The notes under the pieces are model-generated. The model was given only the letters and a program-made list of their open reading frames with translations. It did no database searches and was not told the DNA's origin. The position numbers and the translations under genes are program-made. From JAHIYG01 sp041306075 (GTDB lineage: Archaea; Altiarchaeota; Altiarchaeia; IMC4; SCGC-AAA252-I15), in the NCBI GenBank assembly GCA_041306075.1, contig JBFYKH010000049.1:1-9832 (forward strand): 9,832 nucleotides of DNA, written 5' to 3'. Below are positions 1-5,028 of this stretch, in pieces; position 1 is the stretch's first letter; every line of letters begins with the position of its first letter.

Positions 1-2
1 GC

Positions 3-146
3 GGGGGCTCGGATCGGGTGGAGGGGTCCGTGTTGGAGTCCGGCCGGGTCCAGTTGGAGGAGTATGGTTTGTTGGCCGCGGCCTGGAATCGTGTGGGGCG
101 TGCGAGGCGGGGTTTCGGGGATTTTATCGGGTACCTCGGCTTCTGA
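3..146 (+). CDS. C-terminal fragment of an unidentified protein (5' truncated by the window)
   Basis: One plus-strand frame stays open from the left edge to a TGA at 144-146 and encodes about 47 residues ending RARRGFGDFIGYLGF. The other two plus frames translate to Trp/Gly/Cys-rich sequence that does not look like protein. This one has a normal mix of charged and hydrophobic residues and G or C at most third codon positions, like its neighbours. Its stop lies 7 bp before the stop of the minus-strand response regulator, a convergent layout typical of this tightly packed region. There is no minus-strand ATG or GTG in 1-153 that could start a gene here. No family was recognised, and the fragment is too short to assign a function. 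Confidence 0.55.
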   Translation, partial: GGSDRVEGSVLESGRVQLEEYGLLAAAWNRVGRARRGFGDFIGYLGF

Positions 147-153
147 GGGGGGC

Positions 154-687
154 TTATCTTCCGCGGAGCTTCTGCCGCATGTCGGTCATTATCTTCTCGG
201 TGCGCAGGAGGTGGCTTTCTATGCTCTTGTCGACGGTTTCCTGCCGGTAATTTTCCAGCCTCTCCTGGGCTACGGCGTCGGTCGCCGGCTGCGCCTTGAG
301 TTTCTCCTCCAGGTGCCGTATCTTGTCGGCCTTCCTTATGGCGGTGTCGAGTTCCTGGGGGGTGAATGGTTTCACCAGGTAGCCGTAGGGGCGGGTGGAC
401 TTGGCTCTCCCGATGGTCTTCTGGTCCGCGTATGCGGTGATGTATATCACCCTGAGCCCCTGCTGGTTGTTGAGGCTCCAGGCCGTTTCCACGCCGTCGG
501 TGGAGCCCGGGAGGAGGATGTCCATGAGGACTATGTCGGGTTTCGTCTCGGCGGCCTTCCTGAGGGCTTCGTCAGAGCTGGATGCGGTGTGGATGTTCTC
601 GTAGCCGAGTTTCTTCAGCCAGATGGCGAGTATGTCCGAGAAGGATTCCTCGTCTTCCACTATTAGGATTGACGGCTGGGCTGTCAT
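154..687 (-). CDS. Receiver-only response regulator with a C-terminal helical tail
   Basis: Single-domain two-component response regulator of 177 residues, presumably phosphorylated by a histidine kinase encoded elsewhere. The receiver fold covers about residues 5-125. It has the acidic pocket E11-D12, the phosphoacceptor D56 (in VLMDILLPG), the switch Thr84 (YITAYA), aromatic Tyr103 and the KPF motif with Lys106. Residues from about 127 to 177 are charged, Glu/Lys/Arg/Gln-rich and probably a coiled coil. There is no DNA-binding or enzymatic output domain, so it probably signals by protein contact. The frame stays open far upstream, but the receiver fold begins just after the Met at 687, which is preceded by GAGGT and a TATA-like box at 714-723. 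It diverges from the membrane protein gene at 754. Identity as a receiver is secure; the signal and target are unknown. Confidence 0.93.
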   Translation of the reverse strand: MTAQPSILIVEDEESFSDILAIWLKKLGYENIHTASSSDEALRKAAETKPDIVLMDILLPGSTDGVETAWSLNNQQGLRVIYITAYADQKTIGRAKSTRPYGYLVKPFTPQELDTAIRKADKIRHLEEKLKAQPATDAVAQERLENYRQETVDKSIESHLLRTEKIMTDMRQKLRGR

Positions 688-713
688 TGCGACCTCACGT
701 GTATTTGAGCCGT

Positions 714-726
714 AGGATATAAGCTT
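714..726. promoter_or_regulatory. Shared TATA-like box between divergent genes
   Basis: The AT-rich block GATATAAGCTT (716-726) is the only TATA-like element between start codons 687 (minus) and 754 (plus). It reads as ATATAAG on the plus strand and CTTATATCC on the minus strand. Its centre is about 33 bp from each start, which would give leaders of only a few nucleotides in both directions. This is inferred from spacing and composition; no transcript data are available. Confidence 0.5.
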
Positions 727-753
727 GTACGGCCCATGTTTGTTGGAGTGCGT

Positions 754-1338
754 ATGGTTTCGCGTCAGGATGGCGTCGGGAAGGCGGACACGCCGGTCAG
801 CGAGGAGGAGAAGCGCCGGCTCCTGCAGATGTCGGAGATAGGCATCTCCCTGGACGGGTACGACGACATCTTCTCCGATTTCGACCCGAGGCCTTACTCG
901 GAGAGGTCCTTGTCCGACGACTTCCTCCTGGAGTGCAAGAAGGCGGCGAGGGAGAAGACTTCCGGCACCATAGACCTGAAGTTCCTCATCCCCTCGGCGA
1001 GCCGGGACCTGAAGGCGGAGGAGACGGTGAGGAGGAGGCTTCACGAGCATTTCAGGAAGCATCACGGGCTCCTTGAGGGGGAGGTTAAGGCTATCAGGAG
1101 GAAGGGGGTTCTGATGGTTTTGGCCGGCTTCGCGATGATGATGGTTGCGACGAGGTTGAGGGACGCCGAACCGTCTGGCTTCGTCCACGAGCTGTTCATC
1201 ACCATGCTTGAGCCGAGCGGCTGGTTCACGACGTGGTTCGGCTTCGACCAGGTGCTGTATACCGCCGGCCAGAAGGGGCCGGACCTGGATTTCTACGCGA
1301 AGATGGCCAGTTGCGAGATACACTTCACCCCGTACTGA
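754..1338 (+). CDS. Uncharacterised small membrane protein
   Basis: A 194-residue protein whose function I do not recognise. The N-terminal half (1-110) is hydrophilic and strongly charged, with the run YDDIFSDFDPRPYSERSLSDDF at about 36-57 and a KFLIP segment near 76-80. A hydrophobic helix follows at about 118-135 (VLMVLAGFAMMM), then a second aromatic, less hydrophobic stretch at about 143-170 containing LEPSGWFTTWFGFDQ. The DFDPRPYS/LSDDFL and LEPSGWF patterns look like conserved family signatures rather than random sequence. Met754 is preferred over Met736 because GGAG lies just before it and it is equidistant with the divergent regulator from the shared TATA box. It diverges from the response regulator, which suggests but does not prove a link to signalling. 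The stop is 20 bp from the convergent YqaA/DedA-like gene. Confidence 0.8.
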   Translation: MVSRQDGVGKADTPVSEEEKRRLLQMSEIGISLDGYDDIFSDFDPRPYSERSLSDDFLLECKKAAREKTSGTIDLKFLIPSASRDLKAEETVRRRLHEHFRKHHGLLEGEVKAIRRKGVLMVLAGFAMMMVATRLRDAEPSGFVHELFITMLEPSGWFTTWFGFDQVLYTAGQKGPDLDFYAKMASCEIHFTPY

Positions 1339-1358
1339 ATGGCCTGGCGGATGGCGGA

Positions 1359-1838
1359 TTAGATGAGGGCTCCGACGACTCCGAGCACTAGCGCATACTT
1401 TATCGCCTTCCCGATTGCTACGGCCGCTACGAATTCCTTCAGGTCCATCCGGGTTATCCCGCAGAGTATCGTCAGGGGGTCGATGGGGAGGGGGAGTGGG
1501 ACGGCGAGGGCGGCCATGACGCCGATCCACCCGTACCGGTTCATTATCCTGCGCGCCGTCTCCAGGTCATCCTTCTTGAGGTGTTTGTCTGCGAGTTTCA
1601 CTCCCCGGTACCCCAGCCAGTAGTTGACGAGGGTGCCGGCCAGGGCGCCCAGGGTCGCCGCCACGAGTATCGCGAGGCGGTTGACGTTGGCGGCGACTAG
1701 GATGGGGAAGGTGAGTTCGGCGGAGAGGGGGAGGAATATCGTCGAGCCGGCGGCTGATGCCAGGAAGATGCCGATGAGGCCGTATTCCCTGACGGCCGCG
1801 GCGCCGTATTCCTGGAAGAACGCGAGTGTCTCAAGCAT
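1359..1838 (-). CDS. YqaA/DedA-like (SNARE-associated/VTT-type) integral membrane protein
   Basis: A 159-residue, largely hydrophobic protein resembling the small YqaA branch of the DedA/VTT superfamily. Members of the superfamily are implicated in membrane homeostasis and lipid scrambling or transport; this subfamily is poorly characterised. Visible features are an N-terminal helix (YGLIGIFLASAAGSTIF), a Pro/Ser/Glu re-entrant-like segment (LPLSAEL), a Gly-rich helix (GALAGTLVNYWLGYRG), a charged loop (about 80-97), a Pro-rich segment (VPLPLPIDPLTILCG) and a final helix with GKAIKYALVLGVVG. The frame is open up to 1964, but the extra N-terminus is polar and overlaps the divergent gene. Met1838 starts just before the first helix and lies about 24 bp from a TATA-like box, so it is chosen. 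Its neighbour is a phospholipid-type enzyme, consistent with a shared membrane-lipid role, though that is inference. Confidence 0.85.
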   Translation of the reverse strand: MLETLAFFQEYGAAAVREYGLIGIFLASAAGSTIFLPLSAELTFPILVAANVNRLAILVAATLGALAGTLVNYWLGYRGVKLADKHLKKDDLETARRIMNRYGWIGVMAALAVPLPLPIDPLTILCGITRMDLKEFVAAVAIGKAIKYALVLGVVGALI

Positions 1839-1868
1839 ATTAGTTATACCCGGCGTGTATTTATTATG
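1836..1868. promoter_or_regulatory. Overlapping divergent promoters in a 27-bp intergenic gap
   Basis: Only 27 bp separate the start codons at 1838 (minus) and 1866 (plus). On the minus strand ATAATAAATA (1858-1867) is about 24 bp before the ATG at 1838 and overlaps the plus-strand ATG. On the plus strand ATATTAGTTATAC (1837-1849) is about 20-28 bp before the ATG at 1866. Each box thus abuts the other gene's start, which fits leaderless transcription in both directions. Inferred from sequence spacing only. Confidence 0.45.
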
Positions 1869-2273
1869 CCGTACAGGGGGCTTAAGGTTTTGAAGGGGTA
1901 CATCGACCGCGGGTTGGCCGCGCCCCTGAGGGTGCTCCACTGTGCGGGCTTGAGGCCGACTCACGTCACCCTGGTGTCCATTCCGTGCGGGGTCGCGGGG
2001 GCCCTCCTCTTGTATGAGAGGCCGTTGCTTGCGGCATCGCTTATCGCTGCGTATATATGTTTGGACGTCTTGGACGGGACTCTGGCGAGGGTGACGGGGA
2101 GCCAGAGCAGGTTCGGGGAGAGGCTTGACTTCTTCGGCGACAGGCTGGTGGCGGCCTTGTTCCTGGGAATGCTGTACCTCAATGAGGGGTATGTGATGTT
2201 GCCGGCTGTTGGCCTGTTTTTGATTGCCGCGGTGAGCCTGGAGGACGCCGGATTAATAAGAAGGCGAGGGTAA
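1866..2273 (+). CDS. Short CDP-alcohol phosphatidyltransferase family protein
   Basis: A membrane enzyme of the CDP-alcohol phosphatidyltransferase family, which moves a phosphatidyl (in archaea archaetidyl) group from a CDP-lipid to an alcohol such as serine, glycerol phosphate or inositol phosphate. The full catalytic signature D-x2-D-G-x2-A-R-x8-G-x3-D-x3-D is intact: Asp67, Asp70, Gly71, Ala74, Arg75, Gly84, Asp88 and Asp92. The Asp residues bind the metal and the CDP group. Hydrophobic helices lie at about 33-50, 53-67, 94-106 and 109-125. At 135 residues it is shorter than the usual 180-200 with six helices, and appears to lack the last two. It ends cleanly at TAA 10 bp before mtrA with no visible frameshift remnant. 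The alcohol substrate cannot be told. Confidence 0.85.
   Translation: MPYRGLKVLKGYIDRGLAAPLRVLHCAGLRPTHVTLVSIPCGVAGALLLYERPLLAASLIAAYICLDVLDGTLARVTGSQSRFGERLDFFGDRLVAALFLGMLYLNEGYVMLPAVGLFLIAAVSLEDAGLIRRRG
2251..2260 (+). promoter_or_regulatory. TATA-like box for the mtrA operon
   Basis: GATTAATAAG lies inside the end of the preceding gene, centred about 27 bp before the mtrA ATG at 2283. That is the spacing expected for a leaderless archaeal transcript. No Shine-Dalgarno sequence is evident in the 9 bp between the upstream stop and the ATG, in keeping with leaderless initiation and an mtr operon transcribed separately from the gene before it. Confidence 0.45.
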
Positions 2274-2282
2274 TATTCTCCG

Positions 2283-2864
2283 ATGGCCGCGGGGTTGTAT
2301 CCTTGGGGTGGCAGGTTCGTGGAGGGCGATTCTAGCTCGCCTGTCGCCGTCGTCACGTTGAGCGACGAGTTCGAGCTGCCGACGGGCAAGGTGGCGCTCT
2401 ACGGGAGCATGAAGACGGAGAACCTGGGGGTCGAGAAGGTCGTCGCAAACATAGTCTCGAACCCGAACATCAGGTTCCTGGTCGTCTGCGGCCAGGAGGT
2501 CCGCGGGCACAGGAGCGGCGACAGCATAGTGTCGTTGCACAAGAGCGGGGTGGACGGGAACAACAGGGTCGTGGGTGCGAGGAGCGCGATACCGTTCATG
2601 GAGAATCTGCCTCGGGAAGCCATCGAGCGCTTCAGGCGGCAGGTGGAGGTCGTGGACTTGACAGGCGTCTCCGACGTCGCCGCCATAGTCGAGGCGGTGG
2701 ACGGCTGCGCCCTCAGGAATCCGGGCGTCTTCGGGAAGCCGATGTTCGTGGAGCATGCGGCGCGTGAGAGCGTTGTGGAGTCGTTCCACGGCGACAGGGC
2801 GTTGCATGCGAGCCTGGACGTGGACCTGTACGGCGTCGTCAGGACGCTGGGGGAGGCGGTCTGA
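2283..2864 (+). CDS. mtrA: Soluble MtrA-type corrinoid protein (tetrahydromethanopterin S-methyltransferase subunit A homologue)
   Basis: Corrinoid-carrying methyl acceptor/donor homologous to subunit A of the methanogen Mtr complex. The 193-residue protein shows the MtrA cores SSPVAVVTL (18-26), KTENLGVEKVVANI (44-57) and SNPNIRFLVVCGQEVRGH (59-76). His76 aligns with the histidine (His84 in Methanothermobacter MtrA) that coordinates the cobalt. The following RSGDS and IPFMENLP segments are also typical. Methanogen MtrA is about 240 residues and ends in a membrane helix; here the chain ends in charged/polar sequence (ASLDVDLYGVVRTLGEAV) with no transmembrane segment, so it should be cytosolic. 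Its stop overlaps the mtrH start by 1 nt and a core MetE follows, which points to methyl transfer into methionine rather than onto coenzyme M. The family is clear; the role is inferred from context. Confidence 0.95.
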   Translation: MAAGLYPWGGRFVEGDSSSPVAVVTLSDEFELPTGKVALYGSMKTENLGVEKVVANIVSNPNIRFLVVCGQEVRGHRSGDSIVSLHKSGVDGNNRVVGARSAIPFMENLPREAIERFRRQVEVVDLTGVSDVAAIVEAVDGCALRNPGVFGKPMFVEHAARESVVESFHGDRALHASLDVDLYGVVRTLGEAV

Positions 2865-3796
2865 TGTACTCGTTCATGAGGGAGCAGACGGTGGTCGATC
2901 TTGGCGGCGTCAGGTTTGGCGGCCAGCCCGGGGAGAATCCGACGGTCCTCTTCGGCACCGTCTTCTACGGGAGGGAGTTCAGGGAGCTGAACGACGAGGC
3001 TTATGAGAGGGCTAGGGGGCTTATCAGGGAGCAGGAGGATGTCAGCCTTGAGACCGGGGTTCCCGGGCTCCTCGACGTGTACATAAAGTCGGACGCCCAC
3101 ATCAGGCGGATAATCGACACGGTCCTGGACTCGACTGACAGGCCGTTCAGCATAGACAGCTCGGACCCTGCCACGAGGGCTGGGACAATCAAGTACTTGT
3201 CCGAGGTCGGAGCCTTGGACAGGACGGTTTACAACTCCGTGAACCTCGGAGTAACAGCCGGGGAGCTCGACGCATTGGCCAAGCACACGCCGGCCGCGGC
3301 CATCGTCCTGGCGTATAATCCCCGCGACATGAGCGTGGACGGCAGGGCGGGGATTCTCGACAACGGCGCGGGGATGGTGTGCGTCCCGGGGAAGGGGCTC
3401 CTGGACTTGGTCAAGGACGCCGGCATCGGGAGGGTCCTGTTGGACAGCGGGGCGACGCCGTTCGGCAGCATGAGCGCGGAGACGCTGCGGGCGATGCCGG
3501 TCTTCAAGGGCCGCTACGGCCTGCCCGTGGGATGCAGCATACACAACACCCTCGAGAGCTGGGGGTGGATGAAGGACTTGAGGAAGAGGGACGAGGAGGC
3601 GTACAGGTGCGCCGACGCCGCGGCCAACAGCCTCGTGCCGGTCGTCGGGGGGGATTTCATAGTCTATGGCCCGGCGAGCGCGTGCCGCCGCGTGTTCCCG
3701 TCAGTCGCGTTCGCAGACAAGCTGGTGGCGGAGGGCGCGAGAGACTATTTCGGCGTCAAGGTGTCCGGTGACCACCCGTACAACAGGCTCATATGA
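2864..3796 (+). CDS. mtrH: MtrH-type methyltransferase (methyl-tetrahydropterin:corrinoid protein)
   Basis: Homologue of subunit H of tetrahydromethanopterin S-methyltransferase, the soluble subunit that transfers the methyl group of methyl-tetrahydromethanopterin to the cobalt of MtrA. It has a TIM-barrel fold related to dihydropteroate synthase. Its 310 residues match family length. Recognisable MtrH blocks are the N-terminal GGQPGENPTVLFGTVFYG (19-36), SLETGVPGLLDV (61-72), PFSIDSSDPATRAG (94-107), YNSVNLG (123-129), VLAYNPRD (148-155), LPVGCSIHNTLESWGW (220-235) and GGDFIVYGP (262-270), ending DHPYNRLI. The ATG overlaps the mtrA stop (TGATG) and is preceded by GGGAGG, so translation is probably coupled. 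The 3' end overlaps the next start by 4 nt. The methyl donor could be methyl-tetrahydromethanopterin or a methyl-folate; sequence alone does not decide. Confidence 0.95.
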   Translation: MYSFMREQTVVDLGGVRFGGQPGENPTVLFGTVFYGREFRELNDEAYERARGLIREQEDVSLETGVPGLLDVYIKSDAHIRRIIDTVLDSTDRPFSIDSSDPATRAGTIKYLSEVGALDRTVYNSVNLGVTAGELDALAKHTPAAAIVLAYNPRDMSVDGRAGILDNGAGMVCVPGKGLLDLVKDAGIGRVLLDSGATPFGSMSAETLRAMPVFKGRYGLPVGCSIHNTLESWGWMKDLRKRDEEAYRCADAAANSLVPVVGGDFIVYGPASACRRVFPSVAFADKLVAEGARDYFGVKVSGDHPYNRLI

Positions 3797-4683
3797 TTCC
3801 CACCACCGTCATCGGCAGCTTCCCGGTCAGGCTGGACGGGGGCAGGTACGCGCGGGCCTACTTCGACGGCGCCCCCGCCGACGCCCCATCCGAGTCCCTG
3901 AGGCTGGCTGTCGAGGCGCAGGCCGAGGCCGGCGTCGACATAGTCTCTGACGGGCAGACCCGCGGAGACTTCGTGAGGATTTTCGCCGCCGCCTTCCGGG
4001 GCGTGGTGTTAGAGGACAGGCCGGTGGTCGTCGGCGAACTGGAGTACGCCGGCTCAGGGCTGGCCGCCGACCTGGAGGCCGCACGGAGGATTATCCCGGA
4101 GGGGGTCATGCTGAAGGGTATCGTCACCGGCCCGTACACCCTCGCGAAGGCGAGCGAGGACAGGCACTACGGGAGCGTGGAGGATTTAGCCTACGCCTAC
4201 GCCGCCGGCCTGGCCAGGGAGGCCGAGGCCTTGGGCGCGGTGGCCGACTACGTGCAGGTGGACGAGCCGTTCTTCTCGGTCGACTTCCCGGAGTACGGGA
4301 GGAGGCTGGTCGAGGAGGTCCTCTCCCAAGTAGACTGCCCGACGATGCTCCACGTGTGCGGAGACGTCTCAGGGATATTCGAGAGGCTCGTCGAGTACAA
4401 GGTCGATTTCCTGGAGCACGAGTTCGCAGCCAACCCGCGGCTCTGGGACGCGGTGGGGGACGTCGACTTCAGGCAGACGCTCGGCGTCGGCGTCGTCAGA
4501 AGCGACGAGAACAGGGCGGAATCCGTCAAGGAAATCGCAGGGAGGATGGCGACCGCCCTCGGCCACAAAGACGCCGGAGGTCTGATGTTCAACCCGGACT
4601 GCGGACTCAGGAACCTGGACCCGGAAGTCGCCATGGCGAAGCTGAGGAACATGGTGGCTGCGAGGGAAGGCTTAAGGTTTTAA
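3793..4683 (+). CDS. metE: Core (folate-domain-less) MetE-like methionine synthase, MesA-type by context
   Basis: Zinc-dependent homocysteine methyltransferase corresponding to the C-terminal half of cobalamin-independent methionine synthase. At 296 residues it lacks the N-terminal folate-binding half of full-length MetE (about 750 residues). The start has IGSFP (7-11), followed by SDGQTRGDF (52-60), TGPYT (112-116) and VDEP (156-159). Zinc ligands are His187 and Cys189 (MLHVCGD), a Glu at 208 or 210 (LEHEFA) and Cys270 (NPDCGLR), with spacing close to E. coli MetE. Archaeal core enzymes of this kind use methylcobalamin in vitro and are thought to take the methyl from a corrinoid protein in vivo. 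The 4-nt ATGA overlap with mtrH, with mtrA directly before it, makes this MtrA the obvious donor. Assignment to MesA rather than other core families rests on context. Confidence 0.93.
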   Translation: MIPTTVIGSFPVRLDGGRYARAYFDGAPADAPSESLRLAVEAQAEAGVDIVSDGQTRGDFVRIFAAAFRGVVLEDRPVVVGELEYAGSGLAADLEAARRIIPEGVMLKGIVTGPYTLAKASEDRHYGSVEDLAYAYAAGLAREAEALGAVADYVQVDEPFFSVDFPEYGRRLVEEVLSQVDCPTMLHVCGDVSGIFERLVEYKVDFLEHEFAANPRLWDAVGDVDFRQTLGVGVVRSDENRAESVKEIAGRMATALGHKDAGGLMFNPDCGLRNLDPEVAMAKLRNMVAAREGLRF

Positions 4684-4685
4684 GC
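4670..4685. repeat. Perfect inverted repeat over the metE stop codon; possible promoter or operator of the next gene
   Basis: GCTTAA-GGTT-TTAAGC is a perfect 6-bp inverted repeat with a 4-nt spacer that includes the metE TAA (4681-4683). It is AT-rich within GC-rich surroundings, and its right arm (TTTTAAG) is about 25-28 bp before the ATG at 4708. It could therefore be the TATA region of the DUF4346-like gene, a regulator site, or a weak RNA hairpin. A chance 6-bp palindrome is also possible. Confidence 0.3.
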
Positions 4686-4707
4686 AGGCATTCGAACTAT
4701 CATTCCG

Positions 4708-5028
4708 ATGGAGACCAGATACATAGGCTACAGCGAGGACCCTGCGGGATTCTTCTACATCTACCTCGACGACGGGAGGAGGCAGATAGTCGTCGAACAC
4801 TACGACCGCGTCGAGAAGGATACGGGCCGGGGGAGGAGGACAGTCTCCGGCCGGTTGAGCAGGGTCTTCAAGGGCAAGAGCGCGCAGACCCTGTACAGGA
4901 CGATAGTCGGCAACAATCTCGTCAACCTAATGGACCACGCCGCCTACCTGGGATGCGAGCTCGGGAAGGCCGAGACCGCCCTGAACTCGAACGTGAAGTA
5001 CGAGCAGGACAAACCAGTCAGGGTGTGA
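4708..5028 (+). CDS. DUF4346-like small protein
   Basis: A 106-residue soluble protein with no signal peptide or membrane helix. Its pattern matches my recollection of the DUF4346 family: a DPAGFFYIYLDD start (11-22), IVVEHYD (27-33), a GKSAQTLYRTIV segment (56-67), then LVNLMDHAAYLGCELGKAETAL (71-92) and a KYEQD end (97-101). No function is established for the family that I know of. From memory the domain is associated with, or fused to, MtrA-like or pterin-binding proteins in some prokaryotes; this should be checked. It lies 24 bp after metE on the same strand, so it may be the fourth gene of the methyl-transfer operon. An AT-rich box at 4678-4684 could also give it a separate leaderless promoter. 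Its TGA abuts the thiL stop with no gap. Confidence 0.8.
   Translation: METRYIGYSEDPAGFFYIYLDDGRRQIVVEHYDRVEKDTGRGRRTVSGRLSRVFKGKSAQTLYRTIVGNNLVNLMDHAAYLGCELGKAETALNSNVKYEQDKPVRV

Noticed and set aside
1339..1358. Possible terminator in the 20-bp gap between convergent genes
   Set aside because: No T-run or stable hairpin is visible; it is simply a short spacer.
154..1530. A 458-codon minus-strand frame containing the response regulator
   Set aside because: Only the part from Met687 resembles a protein family. The upstream part is Arg/Pro/His-rich and antisense to a better gene at 754-1338, so the start was set at 687.
2399..3544. A 381-codon minus-strand frame opposite mtrA and mtrH
   Set aside because: Antisense shadow of two well-conserved genes; low-complexity composition and no domain.
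1879..4681. A 13-nt string GGCTTAAGGTTTT occurring at 1879-1891 and 4669-4681
   Set aside because: One or so chance 13-nt matches are expected in about 10 kb. One copy lies inside a coding region with no matching context, so no shared regulation is claimed.
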